Assembly: GCF_041434935.1 (NCBI RefSeq) | Contig: NZ_CP107964.1 | Coordinates: forward strand, 4,819,001 to 4,883,000 | Reading direction: 5' to 3' | From: Kitasatospora sp. NBC_00374 | Lineage (GTDB): Bacteria > Actinomycetota > Actinomycetes > Streptomycetales > Streptomycetaceae | DNA length: 64,000 nucleotides | In this document: piece after piece, positions 17,570-25,843 of the stretch | How the letters are laid out: each line of letters begins with the position of its first letter | Numbering within the stretch: position 1 is the stretch's first letter | Program-made: the position numbers and the translations under genes | Notes under the pieces: model-generated | What the model was told of the DNA's origin: nothing | What the model saw: the letters and a program-made list of their open reading frames with translations, nothing else | Databases searched by the model: none

Positions 17570-18361
17570 GTGGTGTACTCCCAAGCGGAGCTGACCGCCC
17601 ATGTGCGCGACCTGGGCGTCAGGGAGGGCGAGACCCTGCTCGTGCAGTCCTCCGTGAAAGCGATCGGTCCGGTCGACGGCGGGTCGGCGGCGATCGTCGC
17701 CGCCCTGCGGGCCGCCCTCGGCCCGGCCGGCACCCTGGTGGCGTACACGGCGACCCCGGAGAACTCCGACACCTCCCCGCTGGACCGGGCGGCGACCGCC
17801 GGGCTGCCGCCCGCCGAGCTGCGCGGCTACCGGGCGACGATGCCGGCGTTCGACCGGGCGAGCACGCCGGCCTCGCGCACCATGGGCCGGCTCGCGGAGG
17901 AGATCCGCACCACCGAGCACGCGGTGCGCAGCGACCACCCGCAGACCTCGTTCGCGGCGGTCGGCCCGGCGGCCGGGCGCCTGATGGCCGGCCACGACCT
18001 GCGCAGCCACCTCGGCGAGCGCTCGCCGACCCACCGGCTCTACCAGGAGGGGGCCCGGGTCCTGCTGGTCAGCGTGCCGTGGGTGTGCTGCACGGTCTTC
18101 CACCTCGCCGAGTACTGGCAGCCGGAGCAGGCCCAGCAGCACTACGGCTGTGTGATCCGGGACGGGCGCGGGGTGCGGCAGTGGGTGCACTTCGACGCGC
18201 TCCGGCTGGAGGTCAGGCACTTCGAGGAGATGGCGCAGGCGGTCGTCCGGGAGTGCGCGGGCCTGGTCAGGGGCAGGCTGGGGGACGCCGAGTGCTTTCT
18301 GCTGCCGATCGCCGAGACCGTGGATCTTGCGACGAAGTGGCTTCTCAACAGGAAAAGTTGA
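17570..18361 (+). CDS. AAC(3)-type N-acetyltransferase of the Fxs locus
   Basis: 263 residues from GTG at 17570 (a second GTG at 17573 is possible; GGAGG lies just upstream). It belongs to the aminoglycoside N3-acetyltransferase/Antibiotic_NAT family: DLGVREGETLLVQSSVKAIG opening, SDHPQTSFAAVGP and FHLAEYW near the active site. The usual Gly-rich loop before FHLAEY is replaced by SVPWVCCTV. Genes of this family recur between fxsB and fxsC, so the acceptor is more likely the RiPP or a pathway partner than an antibiotic. That is an inference from context. Confidence 0.85.
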   Translation: MVYSQAELTAHVRDLGVREGETLLVQSSVKAIGPVDGGSAAIVAALRAALGPAGTLVAYTATPENSDTSPLDRAATAGLPPAELRGYRATMPAFDRASTPASRTMGRLAEEIRTTEHAVRSDHPQTSFAAVGPAAGRLMAGHDLRSHLGERSPTHRLYQEGARVLLVSVPWVCCTVFHLAEYWQPEQAQQHYGCVIRDGRGVRQWVHFDALRLEVRHFEEMAQAVVRECAGLVRGRLGDAECFLLPIAETVDLATKWLLNRKS

Positions 18362-18477
18362 CTCCTGCTCAGCGCTCCGTGATTACGGTGGGGTGTACGG
18401 CCCTATTCCATCGGGAACTAGCCGTTCCTAGACTGAGGAGCTTCTGTGGGTATCAGCTGTCTCGGGGGAGGCGCGGC

Positions 18478-19821
18478 TTGAACGGCCAGGGGGACAGTGG
18501 CAGGGACCAGCGTCCGTATTTCTTCCTCAGTTATGCGCATATTCCGCGGGCGGGGAACCGGGGTTCGGGCGATCCCAACATCTGGGTCGCACAGTTGTAC
18601 AACGACCTCTGCGAGGCCATCTTCCAGCTCACCGACGCGCCGTCCGGCCACCCGGTGGGTTTCATGGACCGCTCCATGCACCAGGGGCAGAAGTGGGCCG
18701 AGCGGCTCTCCGCCGAGCTCGCCAACTGCCGGGTGTTCGTGCCGCTCTACTCGCCGCGCTACTTCGCCAGCCAGGCCTGCGGCAAGGAGTGGCACCTGTT
18801 CAGCCAGCGGCCGGTGTACCAGCGGCGGCCCGGCGGCGAGCGGCACACCGGGATCGTCCCGGTGCTGTGGGTGGCGATGAACCACTACCCGCTGCCCCGG
18901 GTGGCCAGTGAACTCCAGTTCAGCCACGACAGTTTCGGCGGCGACTACGCGGCCGAGGGGCTGTACGCGCTGATGAAGATCGCCTCGTACCGGGGCCAGT
19001 ACGAGAACGCCGTGTACCGGCTCGCCGAGCGGATCGTCCACGTCGCCAAGCAGACCGTCATACCCCTCGGCCAGCAGGCGGACTTCGAGTCCCAGCCGAG
19101 CGCCTTCGAGCCGCCGCCGCCCACCGACCGGGTGCGGATCTCGGTGTACTCGCTGCGCCGCCGGGAGCTGCCGGCCGGGCGCGGCCCGGACTGCTACGGG
19201 GCGCGCCGGCTCGACTGGCAGCCCTACCAGCCGCAATCGGCACGGCCGTTGGCCGAGGACGCGGCCGAGGTGGCCCGGCGGATGGGCTTCGTGCCGACCG
19301 TCGGCGAGTTCGAGGACGAGGCGGACGTGCTGCTGGCCGAGGAACCGGCCGGCCCGAGCGTGCTGCTGGTCGACCGCTGGGCCCTGACCGATCGTCAACG
19401 AAGCGGTAAGATCAGGCAGTTGGACCGGAGGAACCTGCCCTGGGTGAGCGTCCTGGAGCCGTGGAACCCGGAGGACCCGGAGTGCCGAAGAGACGAGGAG
19501 ATGCTCAACGGTCTGAGCGAGGAAGTCCTGCGGCTCAGCCGCGGTGCCCACCGGCCCAGCCTGCGCAGCCCGGTCGGCGGCACCCCCGGCAGCCTGGAGG
19601 AGTTCCGCGGCGAACTCGAACGGGCCGTGATGCAGGCGACCAACGCCTTCGACCAGCGGAGCGAGACAAGGCCGGGCCCGGCAGGCCCGGCCGGCGCGAC
19701 GGGACCGCGCAGGCCCAGCCTGCGACAGGGCCTGCGTGGTGCGGAGCCGACGACCGACGGGTACGGCAGGGATGACGACGGCGGCCTCGGACGGGTTGCC
19801 CGTGGGGGAGGAGAGCCATGA
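18478..19821 (+). CDS. fxsC: TIR-like protein FxsC
   Basis: 447 residues from a TTG at 18478 with a strong GGGGGAGG ribosome site seven bases before it. Residues about 10-190 form a TIR-like domain opening YFFLSYAHIPRAG. The expected catalytic position is kept: C101-G-K-E104 in SQACGKEWHLF, as in NAD-cleaving TIRs. A second alpha/beta segment (about 220-400, VRISVYSLRRRELPAG onward) may be a degenerate second copy. The stop overlaps the fxsT start (ATGA), so the two are translated together. Known family partner of FxsA/FxsB; NADase activity is inferred from the residue only. Confidence 0.87.
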   Translation: MNGQGDSGRDQRPYFFLSYAHIPRAGNRGSGDPNIWVAQLYNDLCEAIFQLTDAPSGHPVGFMDRSMHQGQKWAERLSAELANCRVFVPLYSPRYFASQACGKEWHLFSQRPVYQRRPGGERHTGIVPVLWVAMNHYPLPRVASELQFSHDSFGGDYAAEGLYALMKIASYRGQYENAVYRLAERIVHVAKQTVIPLGQQADFESQPSAFEPPPPTDRVRISVYSLRRRELPAGRGPDCYGARRLDWQPYQPQSARPLAEDAAEVARRMGFVPTVGEFEDEADVLLAEEPAGPSVLLVDRWALTDRQRSGKIRQLDRRNLPWVSVLEPWNPEDPECRRDEEMLNGLSEEVLRLSRGAHRPSLRSPVGGTPGSLEEFRGELERAVMQATNAFDQRSETRPGPAGPAGATGPRRPSLRQGLRGAEPTTDGYGRDDDGGLGRVARGGGEP

Positions 19822-22800
19822 CCGACACACCGACCTGGGCGCACCGGCCGGCCGAGCGGCCGGGGGACAAGCTCCGGGCCACCGGCCACCGCACCGAGCG
19901 GGACTACGGCGCCAGAACGGAGGACGACCGCCAGGGCCGGATCATCACCTTCTACTCGTACAAGGGCGGCACGGGGCGCACCATGGCGCTGGCCAACACC
20001 GCCTGGATCCTGGCCTCCAACGGGCACCGGGTGCTCACCGTGGACTGGGACCTGGAGGCCCCCGGCCTCGACCAGTTCTTCCGGCCGTTCCTGGACCCGG
20101 ACGTGGTCGCCGGGACGACCGGCATCATGGACCTCTTCGCGGACTACCTCGAAGAGGCCCGCCGCCCGCTCAACCGCGACCTCAACTGGCACGAGGACTT
20201 CGCCCGGATCCACCCGCACGCCATCTCGCTGGCCTGGCCGCACTTCCCGGGCGAGGGCGGCCTGGACTTCGTCCCGGCCGGGCAGCTCAACCGCGACTAC
20301 TCGGGCACCGGCAACCGGATCGACTGGGACCTGCTCTACGAGAACCACAACGGCGCCGCCTTCATCGAGGCGCTGCGCCGGGACATGAAGCGCCGCTACG
20401 ACTACGTGCTGATCGACAGCCGGACGGGGCTCACCGACACCGCCGACATCTGCACCGTGGAGATGCCCGACGACCTGGTGGTCTGCTTCACCCTCAGCGA
20501 CCAGTCGATCGACGGCGCCTCCCGGGTCGCGCACACCATCGACACCCAGTACGAGTCGCGCGGGATCCGGATCCTGCCGGTGCCGATGCGGATCGACGAG
20601 GGCGAGAAGGAGAAGGCCGACGCCGGCCGGGCACTCGCCCGGATCAAGTTCGGCGGCCTGCCCGAGGGTCTGAGCGAGGCCGAACTGCTGCGCTACTGGG
20701 CCTCGGTGGAGATCCCGTACCGGCCGTTCTACGCCTACGAGGAGATCCTCGCGCCGTTCGGCGACCTGCCCCAGCAGCCGGCCTCGATCCTGGCCGCCTG
20801 CGAGCGGCTGACCTCCGAGCTCACCCACGGCCAGGTCACCGGCCTGCCGCCGATGGACGAGGACCTGCGGCTGCGCAACCTCGCCGCGTTCGTCCGCCGC
20901 CGACCGACCGCGCCCGCCGACCTCTACCTCAGCTACGTCCCGCAGGACCGGGCCTGGGCGGACTGGATCTCCGCCGTGCTCGGCCAGGCCGGCTTCCGGG
21001 TGGTCTCGATGGACCTCGGCGTGGGGACCAACCCGCGCACCTCCACCGAGCGCGGCATCGACTCGGCCTACCGCACGGTCGCCGTGCTCTCCTCCGCCTA
21101 CCTCTCCTCGCCGCAGGCCCAGGCGCTGTGGGGCCGGACGGTCAGCGCCGACCCGGCCGGCGCCCGGCGCCAGCTGATCCCGGTCCGGGTCGGCGACATC
21201 CGGATCACCGCGCCGTACAACAACCGCAACCCCGTCGACCTGGTCGGCCGGGACGAGGCCGAGGCCGTCCAGGCCCTGCTGCGCGCCCTCGGCCGGGGCG
21301 AGGCGGACCTGGGCGAACGCGCCACCGACACCCCGCGCTTCCCGGGCGCCAAGCCCGCGTACTGGTCCGTCCCGCAGCGCAACCACTCCTTCACCGGTCG
21401 CACCAAGGTGCTGGACGACCTGCGCGAACAGCTGGTCGGCGGCCCCACCGCGGTGCTGCCCACCCCGCAGACGCTGTACGGGCTCGGCGGCATCGGCAAG
21501 ACCCAGGTGGCCCTGGAGTACGCCCACCGGTACATGTCGCACTACGACCTGGTCTGGTGGATCAACGCCGAGCAGACCGAGTCGGCCGCCCAGTCCTTCG
21601 CGGAGCTCGCGGGCCGGCTCGGCCTGCGCACCAGCGACAGCGTCAACGAGGCGGCCGAGGCCGCCCGCGACGCGCTCCGCCGGGGCTCGCCGACCTCCCG
21701 CTGGCTGCTGGTCTTCGACAACGCGGACGAACCCTCCCGGATCCGCCCGTACTTCCCCGACGGCCCGGGCCACATCCTGGTCACCTCCCGCAACCAGGGC
21801 TGGTCGGGGCAGGCCGGCGTGCTCGGCGTCGACGTCTTCACCCGGGCCGAGAGCGTGGACCACATCACCCGCCGGGTCCGCGGCCTGACCAGGCAGGAGG
21901 CCGACCGGGTGGCCGAGGCGCTCGGCGACCTGCCGCTGGCCGTCGAGGTCGCCGCGGCCTGGCTGGAGACCACCCGTACGCCGGTCGACACCTACGTCGC
22001 CCAGCTGCAGGCGGCGGCCACCAAGGTGCTCGCGGCCGGCGAGACCCCGGTCGACTACCCGACCCCGGTCGGTCTGACCTGGAACGTGTCGATCGCCCGG
22101 CTGCGCGAGCAGTCCCCGGCCGCCGTCCGGCTGCTGGAGCTGTCCGCGTTCTTCGCCCCCGAGCCGATCTCGCTCAAGCACTTCTTCTACAGCGAGCAGA
22201 TGCGGCGCGCCCTGGAGCCGTTCGACGCCGAGCTCACCGACAGTTTCATGCTGGGCAAGGTGATCCGCGCGGTCAGCCGGTACGCCCTCGCCAAGACCGA
22301 CGCCTCCAGCTTCCAGGTGCACCGGCTGGTCCAGGCGGTGGTCCGCAGCGGGATGACCCAGGCCGACCAGAACAGCACCATGCACGAGGTGCACCGGATC
22401 CTGGCCAGCGCCCGCCCGCAGCTCGGCGACACCGACAACCCCGAGAACTGGCCCACCCTGGAGAAGATCTGGCCGCACCTCGGCCCCTCCCGGGCCCAGG
22501 ACTGCGACGAGCGCGAGGTCCGCGAACTGCTCATCGACCGGGTCCGCTACCTGTGGAAGACCGTCGACCTGGACCAGGCCCTCCAGCTGGCCCGCCAGCT
22601 GGACGCGGTCTGGGCCGAGCGGTACGAGGTCGAGGCCGACCCGGCCGAGCGGCGCTTCCTGCGCCGGCAGATCCTCAGCCTGCGCTTCAACCTCGCCAAC
22701 GTGCTGCGCTCGATGGGCTCGTACACCGAGGCGCTGGAGATGGACCAGGCCACCCTGGCCGGCCAGCGCGAACTGCTCGGCGAGCACAACGCGTTCACCC

Positions 22801-23864
22801 TGATGACGGCGAACTCGATGGGCGCCGACCTGCGGTACCTCAACCGCTTCCAGGAAGCGCTGACCATGGACCTGGAGACGTACAGCCAGTTCGTGGAGCT
22901 GTTCGGCGAGGACGACGCCCGGACGCTGTCCGTCGCCAACAACCTGGCCATCGACCACCGGCTGGTCGGCAACAGCGTGGCCGCCCGCGACCTCGACCAG
23001 GACACCTTCGAACGCCGCTCCGCGGTCCTCGACCAGGCCCACCCGTACACCCTCTCCAGCAAGTCCAACCTGGCCCGGGACCTGCGGGAGATGGGCGACT
23101 ACAAGGGCTCCGCCGAACTGCTGCGGGAGGTCTACGAGGCGTTCACCTCCATCCTCGGGCCGGATCTGCCGGAGACCCTGCGCAACGCCAAGTCGCTGGC
23201 CGTGTCGCTGCGCCGGGCCGGCGAGCTGGGCGAGGCCCGCGAACTCACCGAGCAGACCTACCAGCGCTACGTCGAGCGGTACGGCACCGAGAACCCGGAG
23301 GCCCTGGCCTGTCAGCTCAACCTGGCGGCCGACCACAGCGCGGCCGGCGACAAGGAGACCGCCCGCGACATCGCCGCCGCCGCCTACGACGGGCACCGCC
23401 GGCTGCTCGGCGACGACCACCCGTTCACCCTGGCCTGCCAGAACAACCTGGCGATCTACCTGCGCGGCAGCGGCGACGTCGCCGGGGCCGTGCGGTTCGG
23501 CGAACAGGCCGTCCAGGGTCTGTCCCGGGTGCTCGACCCGGACCACCCGTACACCCTCAACGCGATGATCAACCTGGCCAACGCGTACGCCGAGAGCGGC
23601 CAGCTGGCGCGCGCCGAGGAGATCGGCCGGGTGGCGCACGCGGGCCTGGACAACCGGTACGGTCCGACCCACCCCGACGCCGTGGTCTGCCAGCTCAACC
23701 TGGCGATCACCCTCCGCGCCGCGGGCCGGGCCCGGGAGGCCGAGGCGATGCGCAAGCACGCGATGGTGATCCTGCTGGAGCTCTTCGACGAAGGGCACCC
23801 CACCGTGGTCTCGGCCCACAACTGGCACCGGATCAACCGGGACCTGGAGCCGCAGCCGCTGTGA
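19818..23864 (+). CDS. fxsT: FxsT: KGGVGR-type ATPase, TIR-like, NB-ARC and TPR protein
   Basis: 1348 residues in four parts. Residues 40-360: MinD/ParA-like NTPase with the variant Walker A K49-G-G-T-G-R-T, in which Arg replaces the usual P-loop Lys. Residues about 370-500: a TIR-like domain (LYLSYVPQDRAWADWISAVL) whose expected C-x-x-E is replaced by QAQALWGRTV. Residues about 520-900: NB-ARC/STAND NTPase with GLGGIGKT at 555-562, LLVFDNAD near 634 and LGDLPLAVEV near 705. Residues about 950-1340: at least seven TPR units of the DHPYTL type. This architecture is that of sensor-switch proteins in immunity systems. It is the last gene of the locus, followed by a hairpin. Confidence 0.9.
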   Translation: MTDTPTWAHRPAERPGDKLRATGHRTERDYGARTEDDRQGRIITFYSYKGGTGRTMALANTAWILASNGHRVLTVDWDLEAPGLDQFFRPFLDPDVVAGTTGIMDLFADYLEEARRPLNRDLNWHEDFARIHPHAISLAWPHFPGEGGLDFVPAGQLNRDYSGTGNRIDWDLLYENHNGAAFIEALRRDMKRRYDYVLIDSRTGLTDTADICTVEMPDDLVVCFTLSDQSIDGASRVAHTIDTQYESRGIRILPVPMRIDEGEKEKADAGRALARIKFGGLPEGLSEAELLRYWASVEIPYRPFYAYEEILAPFGDLPQQPASILAACERLTSELTHGQVTGLPPMDEDLRLRNLAAFVRRRPTAPADLYLSYVPQDRAWADWISAVLGQAGFRVVSMDLGVGTNPRTSTERGIDSAYRTVAVLSSAYLSSPQAQALWGRTVSADPAGARRQLIPVRVGDIRITAPYNNRNPVDLVGRDEAEAVQALLRALGRGEADLGERATDTPRFPGAKPAYWSVPQRNHSFTGRTKVLDDLREQLVGGPTAVLPTPQTLYGLGGIGKTQVALEYAHRYMSHYDLVWWINAEQTESAAQSFAELAGRLGLRTSDSVNEAAEAARDALRRGSPTSRWLLVFDNADEPSRIRPYFPDGPGHILVTSRNQGWSGQAGVLGVDVFTRAESVDHITRRVRGLTRQEADRVAEALGDLPLAVEVAAAWLETTRTPVDTYVAQLQAAATKVLAAGETPVDYPTPVGLTWNVSIARLREQSPAAVRLLELSAFFAPEPISLKHFFYSEQMRRALEPFDAELTDSFMLGKVIRAVSRYALAKTDASSFQVHRLVQAVVRSGMTQADQNSTMHEVHRILASARPQLGDTDNPENWPTLEKIWPHLGPSRAQDCDEREVRELLIDRVRYLWKTVDLDQALQLARQLDAVWAERYEVEADPAERRFLRRQILSLRFNLANVLRSMGSYTEALEMDQATLAGQRELLGEHNAFTLMTANSMGADLRYLNRFQEALTMDLETYSQFVELFGEDDARTLSVANNLAIDHRLVGNSVAARDLDQDTFERRSAVLDQAHPYTLSSKSNLARDLREMGDYKGSAELLREVYEAFTSILGPDLPETLRNAKSLAVSLRRAGELGEARELTEQTYQRYVERYGTENPEALACQLNLAADHSAAGDKETARDIAAAAYDGHRRLLGDDHPFTLACQNNLAIYLRGSGDVAGAVRFGEQAVQGLSRVLDPDHPYTLNAMINLANAYAESGQLARAEEIGRVAHAGLDNRYGPTHPDAVVCQLNLAITLRAAGRAREAEAMRKHAMVILLELFDEGHPTVVSAHNWHRINRDLEPQPL

Positions 23865-23874
23865 CCGCCGGCCG

Positions 23875-23902
23875 GGCCCGCAGGCGGTGTAGCCTGCGGG
23901 CC
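23875..23902 (+). terminator. Terminator after fxsT
   Basis: A perfect 11-bp inverted repeat (23875-23885 with 23892-23902) begins 11 bases after the fxsT stop. It ends three bases before the next ATG, so it may also affect initiation of that gene. Confidence 0.6.
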
Positions 23903-23904
23903 TG

Positions 23905-24867
23905 ATGACCGAGACCGTGACACCCCCCGTCCTCGTCACCCGCCGCCTCGCCGACGGTGTCCTCGACCGGCTGGCGCCGCCGGCCGTCACCCTGCACGAC
24001 AGCGAGCAGCCGATGGCCAGGGCCGAACTGCTGGCCGCGCTGCCCGGCCGCACCGCCGTGATCACCACCCTCGACGACCGGGTGGACGCCGAGTTCCTCG
24101 CCGCCGCGGGCCCCGGCCTGCGGATCGTCGCCAACCACGCGGTCGGCACCCACAACATCGACCTGGCCGCCTGCGCCGAGCGCGGCGTGCTGGTCAGCAA
24201 CACCCCCGGGGTGCTCACCGAGGCCACCGCGGACCTCGCCTGGGCCCTCCTGCTGGCCGCCACCCGCCGACTGGGCGAGGGCGAGCGGCTGCTGCGCTCC
24301 GGGCGGCCGTGGGCCTGGGCGCCGACCTTCATGCTCGGGATGGAACTGGCCGGCACCCCGCTCGGCATCCTCGGCATGGGCCGGATCGGGCAGGCCGTGG
24401 CCCGCCGCGCGGCCGGCTTCGCCATGCCCGTCGGCTACCACAACCGCAGCAGGCTCCCCGCCGACCGCGAGGCCGGGGCCCGTCCGCTGCCGCTCGACCG
24501 GCTGCTCGCCGAGTCCCGGGTCCTGGTGGTCACCTGCCCGCTCACCGACGCCACCCGGCACCTGGTGGACGCCGAGCGGCTCGCCCAACTGCCGCCCGGC
24601 GCGGTGGTGGTGAGCATGACGGCGGGCGTGGTCGACGAGCGGGCGCTGGCCGCGGCGCTGGCCTCGGGGCACCTGTTCGCCGCCGCCGTGGACAACTTCG
24701 AGCACGAGCCGGCCGTCCACCCCGACCTGCTCGCGCAGGAGCGGGCCGTCCTCGTCCCGCACCTCGGCAGCGCCACCGTGCGGACCAGGCAGGCCATGGG
24801 CGGCCTCGCCGTCGACAACGTGCTCGCCGTCCTGGCGGGCGACCCGCCGCTCACCCCGGTGGTGTGA
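23905..24867 (+). CDS. D-isomer-specific 2-hydroxyacid dehydrogenase
   Basis: 320 residues. The NAD-binding Rossmann motif is LGILGMGRIGQAVARR. The catalytic Arg region is TPGVLTEATADLAWALLLAATRR. The family Glu and His appear as DNFEHEPAVHPDLL and VLVPHLGSAT. Probable glyoxylate/hydroxypyruvate or related 2-ketoacid reductase. The spacing between the Rossmann and catalytic parts is normal. A hairpin sits directly before the ATG, leaving no clear ribosome site, so expression may be leaderless or coupled. Confidence 0.9.
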   Translation: MTETVTPPVLVTRRLADGVLDRLAPPAVTLHDSEQPMARAELLAALPGRTAVITTLDDRVDAEFLAAAGPGLRIVANHAVGTHNIDLAACAERGVLVSNTPGVLTEATADLAWALLLAATRRLGEGERLLRSGRPWAWAPTFMLGMELAGTPLGILGMGRIGQAVARRAAGFAMPVGYHNRSRLPADREAGARPLPLDRLLAESRVLVVTCPLTDATRHLVDAERLAQLPPGAVVVSMTAGVVDERALAAALASGHLFAAAVDNFEHEPAVHPDLLAQERAVLVPHLGSATVRTRQAMGGLAVDNVLAVLAGDPPLTPVV

Positions 24868-24929
24868 CTGCGGCGGTGTGACCGTGCGGGTGTGAGGTCG
24901 GTGGTGCGAGCCCGCGACGTCCGGCCGGC

Positions 24930-25814
24930 TCAGCCGACCAGCCACTTCAGCGTCGAGGCCATCTCCTCGAACGCCCCGAAGTGCGCCGCCCCGGGCTCCA
25001 GGTAGAGCTCGGCGCCCGGGATGTTGTCGGCCAGCCAGCGCGAGTGGTCCACCGGGGAGAACTGGTCGTCCGCCCCGTGCCACAGCCGCACCGGCACCCG
25101 GATGTCCTGCACCCGGAAACCCCAGTCGGTGGTGAAGGCCAGCACATCGTCGATCCAGCCGAAGGCGCCGTAGCGGAAGGCCTGCCGGTAGGTGCTCAGC
25201 AGCATCCGGCGGATCCCCGGATCCGTCACCACCGTCCGGTCGGTGGGCGGCAGTTCGGGCACCAGATCCTTGATCAGCCGGACCGGGTCGCGCTTGATCA
25301 CCCGCGATCTGAGCTGGAAGGCGTCGGCGATCCGCAGCAGCCCGCGCTCCGCCTGGTGGTACTCCCGGACGTTCGACGGCGTCATCCCGCCGTACCAGTC
25401 CAGCCCCTCGGCGTTCCGTGGCGCCAGGCTCACCAGGGCGGCCACCCGGGTCACCCGGTCCGCGAGCAGCGCGGCACAGGCCAGCGCGTGCGGGGCACCG
25501 CCCGAGCGCCCGGCCACCGCGAAGCGCTCCAGGCCGAGGTCCTCGGCGATCGTCAGCACGTCCGTCGCCGCCGCGGCCACCCGGCGGCCCGGCAACCGGT
25601 CCGACTCGCCGTAGCCCGGGCGGTCGAAGGAGATCAGCCGCACCCCCATCCGGGACAGCACACTGCTGCGCGGCGCCGGGCCCACCCTGCTGCCCGGGGT
25701 CCCGTGCAGCAGGAACACCGGGCTGCCCTGAGGGTCCCCGGAGACCTCCACCGCCAGCGCACGTCCGCCCGGTGCCTCGACCGTCCGTGCCACCACCGGC
25801 TGCCTCCAGATCAC
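24930..25814 (-). CDS. Alpha/beta hydrolase
   Basis: 294 residues with a canonical fold. The oxyanion motif HGTPGSRVGP is near residue 37. The nucleophile elbow is G-R-S-G-G in AVAGRSGGAPHALA. An acid candidate is the Asp of LWHGADDQFSPVDHS and the His is in EPGAAHFGAFEEM. Substrate unknown. It is the third gene of a leftward trio (SIS gene, SLATT-like gene, hydrolase) with only 29 bp to its upstream neighbour, so co-transcription with the SLATT-like gene is likely. Confidence 0.9.
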   Translation of the reverse strand: MIWRQPVVARTVEAPGGRALAVEVSGDPQGSPVFLLHGTPGSRVGPAPRSSVLSRMGVRLISFDRPGYGESDRLPGRRVAAAATDVLTIAEDLGLERFAVAGRSGGAPHALACAALLADRVTRVAALVSLAPRNAEGLDWYGGMTPSNVREYHQAERGLLRIADAFQLRSRVIKRDPVRLIKDLVPELPPTDRTVVTDPGIRRMLLSTYRQAFRYGAFGWIDDVLAFTTDWGFRVQDIRVPVRLWHGADDQFSPVDHSRWLADNIPGAELYLEPGAAHFGAFEEMASTLKWLVG

Positions 25815-25843
25815 TCGCCGAACAGGTCGATTGCCCTACGGGT

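Noticed and set aside
17570..18361. Aminoglycoside resistance gene
   Set aside because: The family match is real, but the position in the Fxs locus and the altered loop make a resistance role unlikely.
19395..24425. Very long minus-strand open frame opposite fxsC/fxsT
   Set aside because: Antisense to well-supported genes; high GC removes stop codons in shadow frames, and the translation is low-complexity Gly/Arg/Val with no domain.
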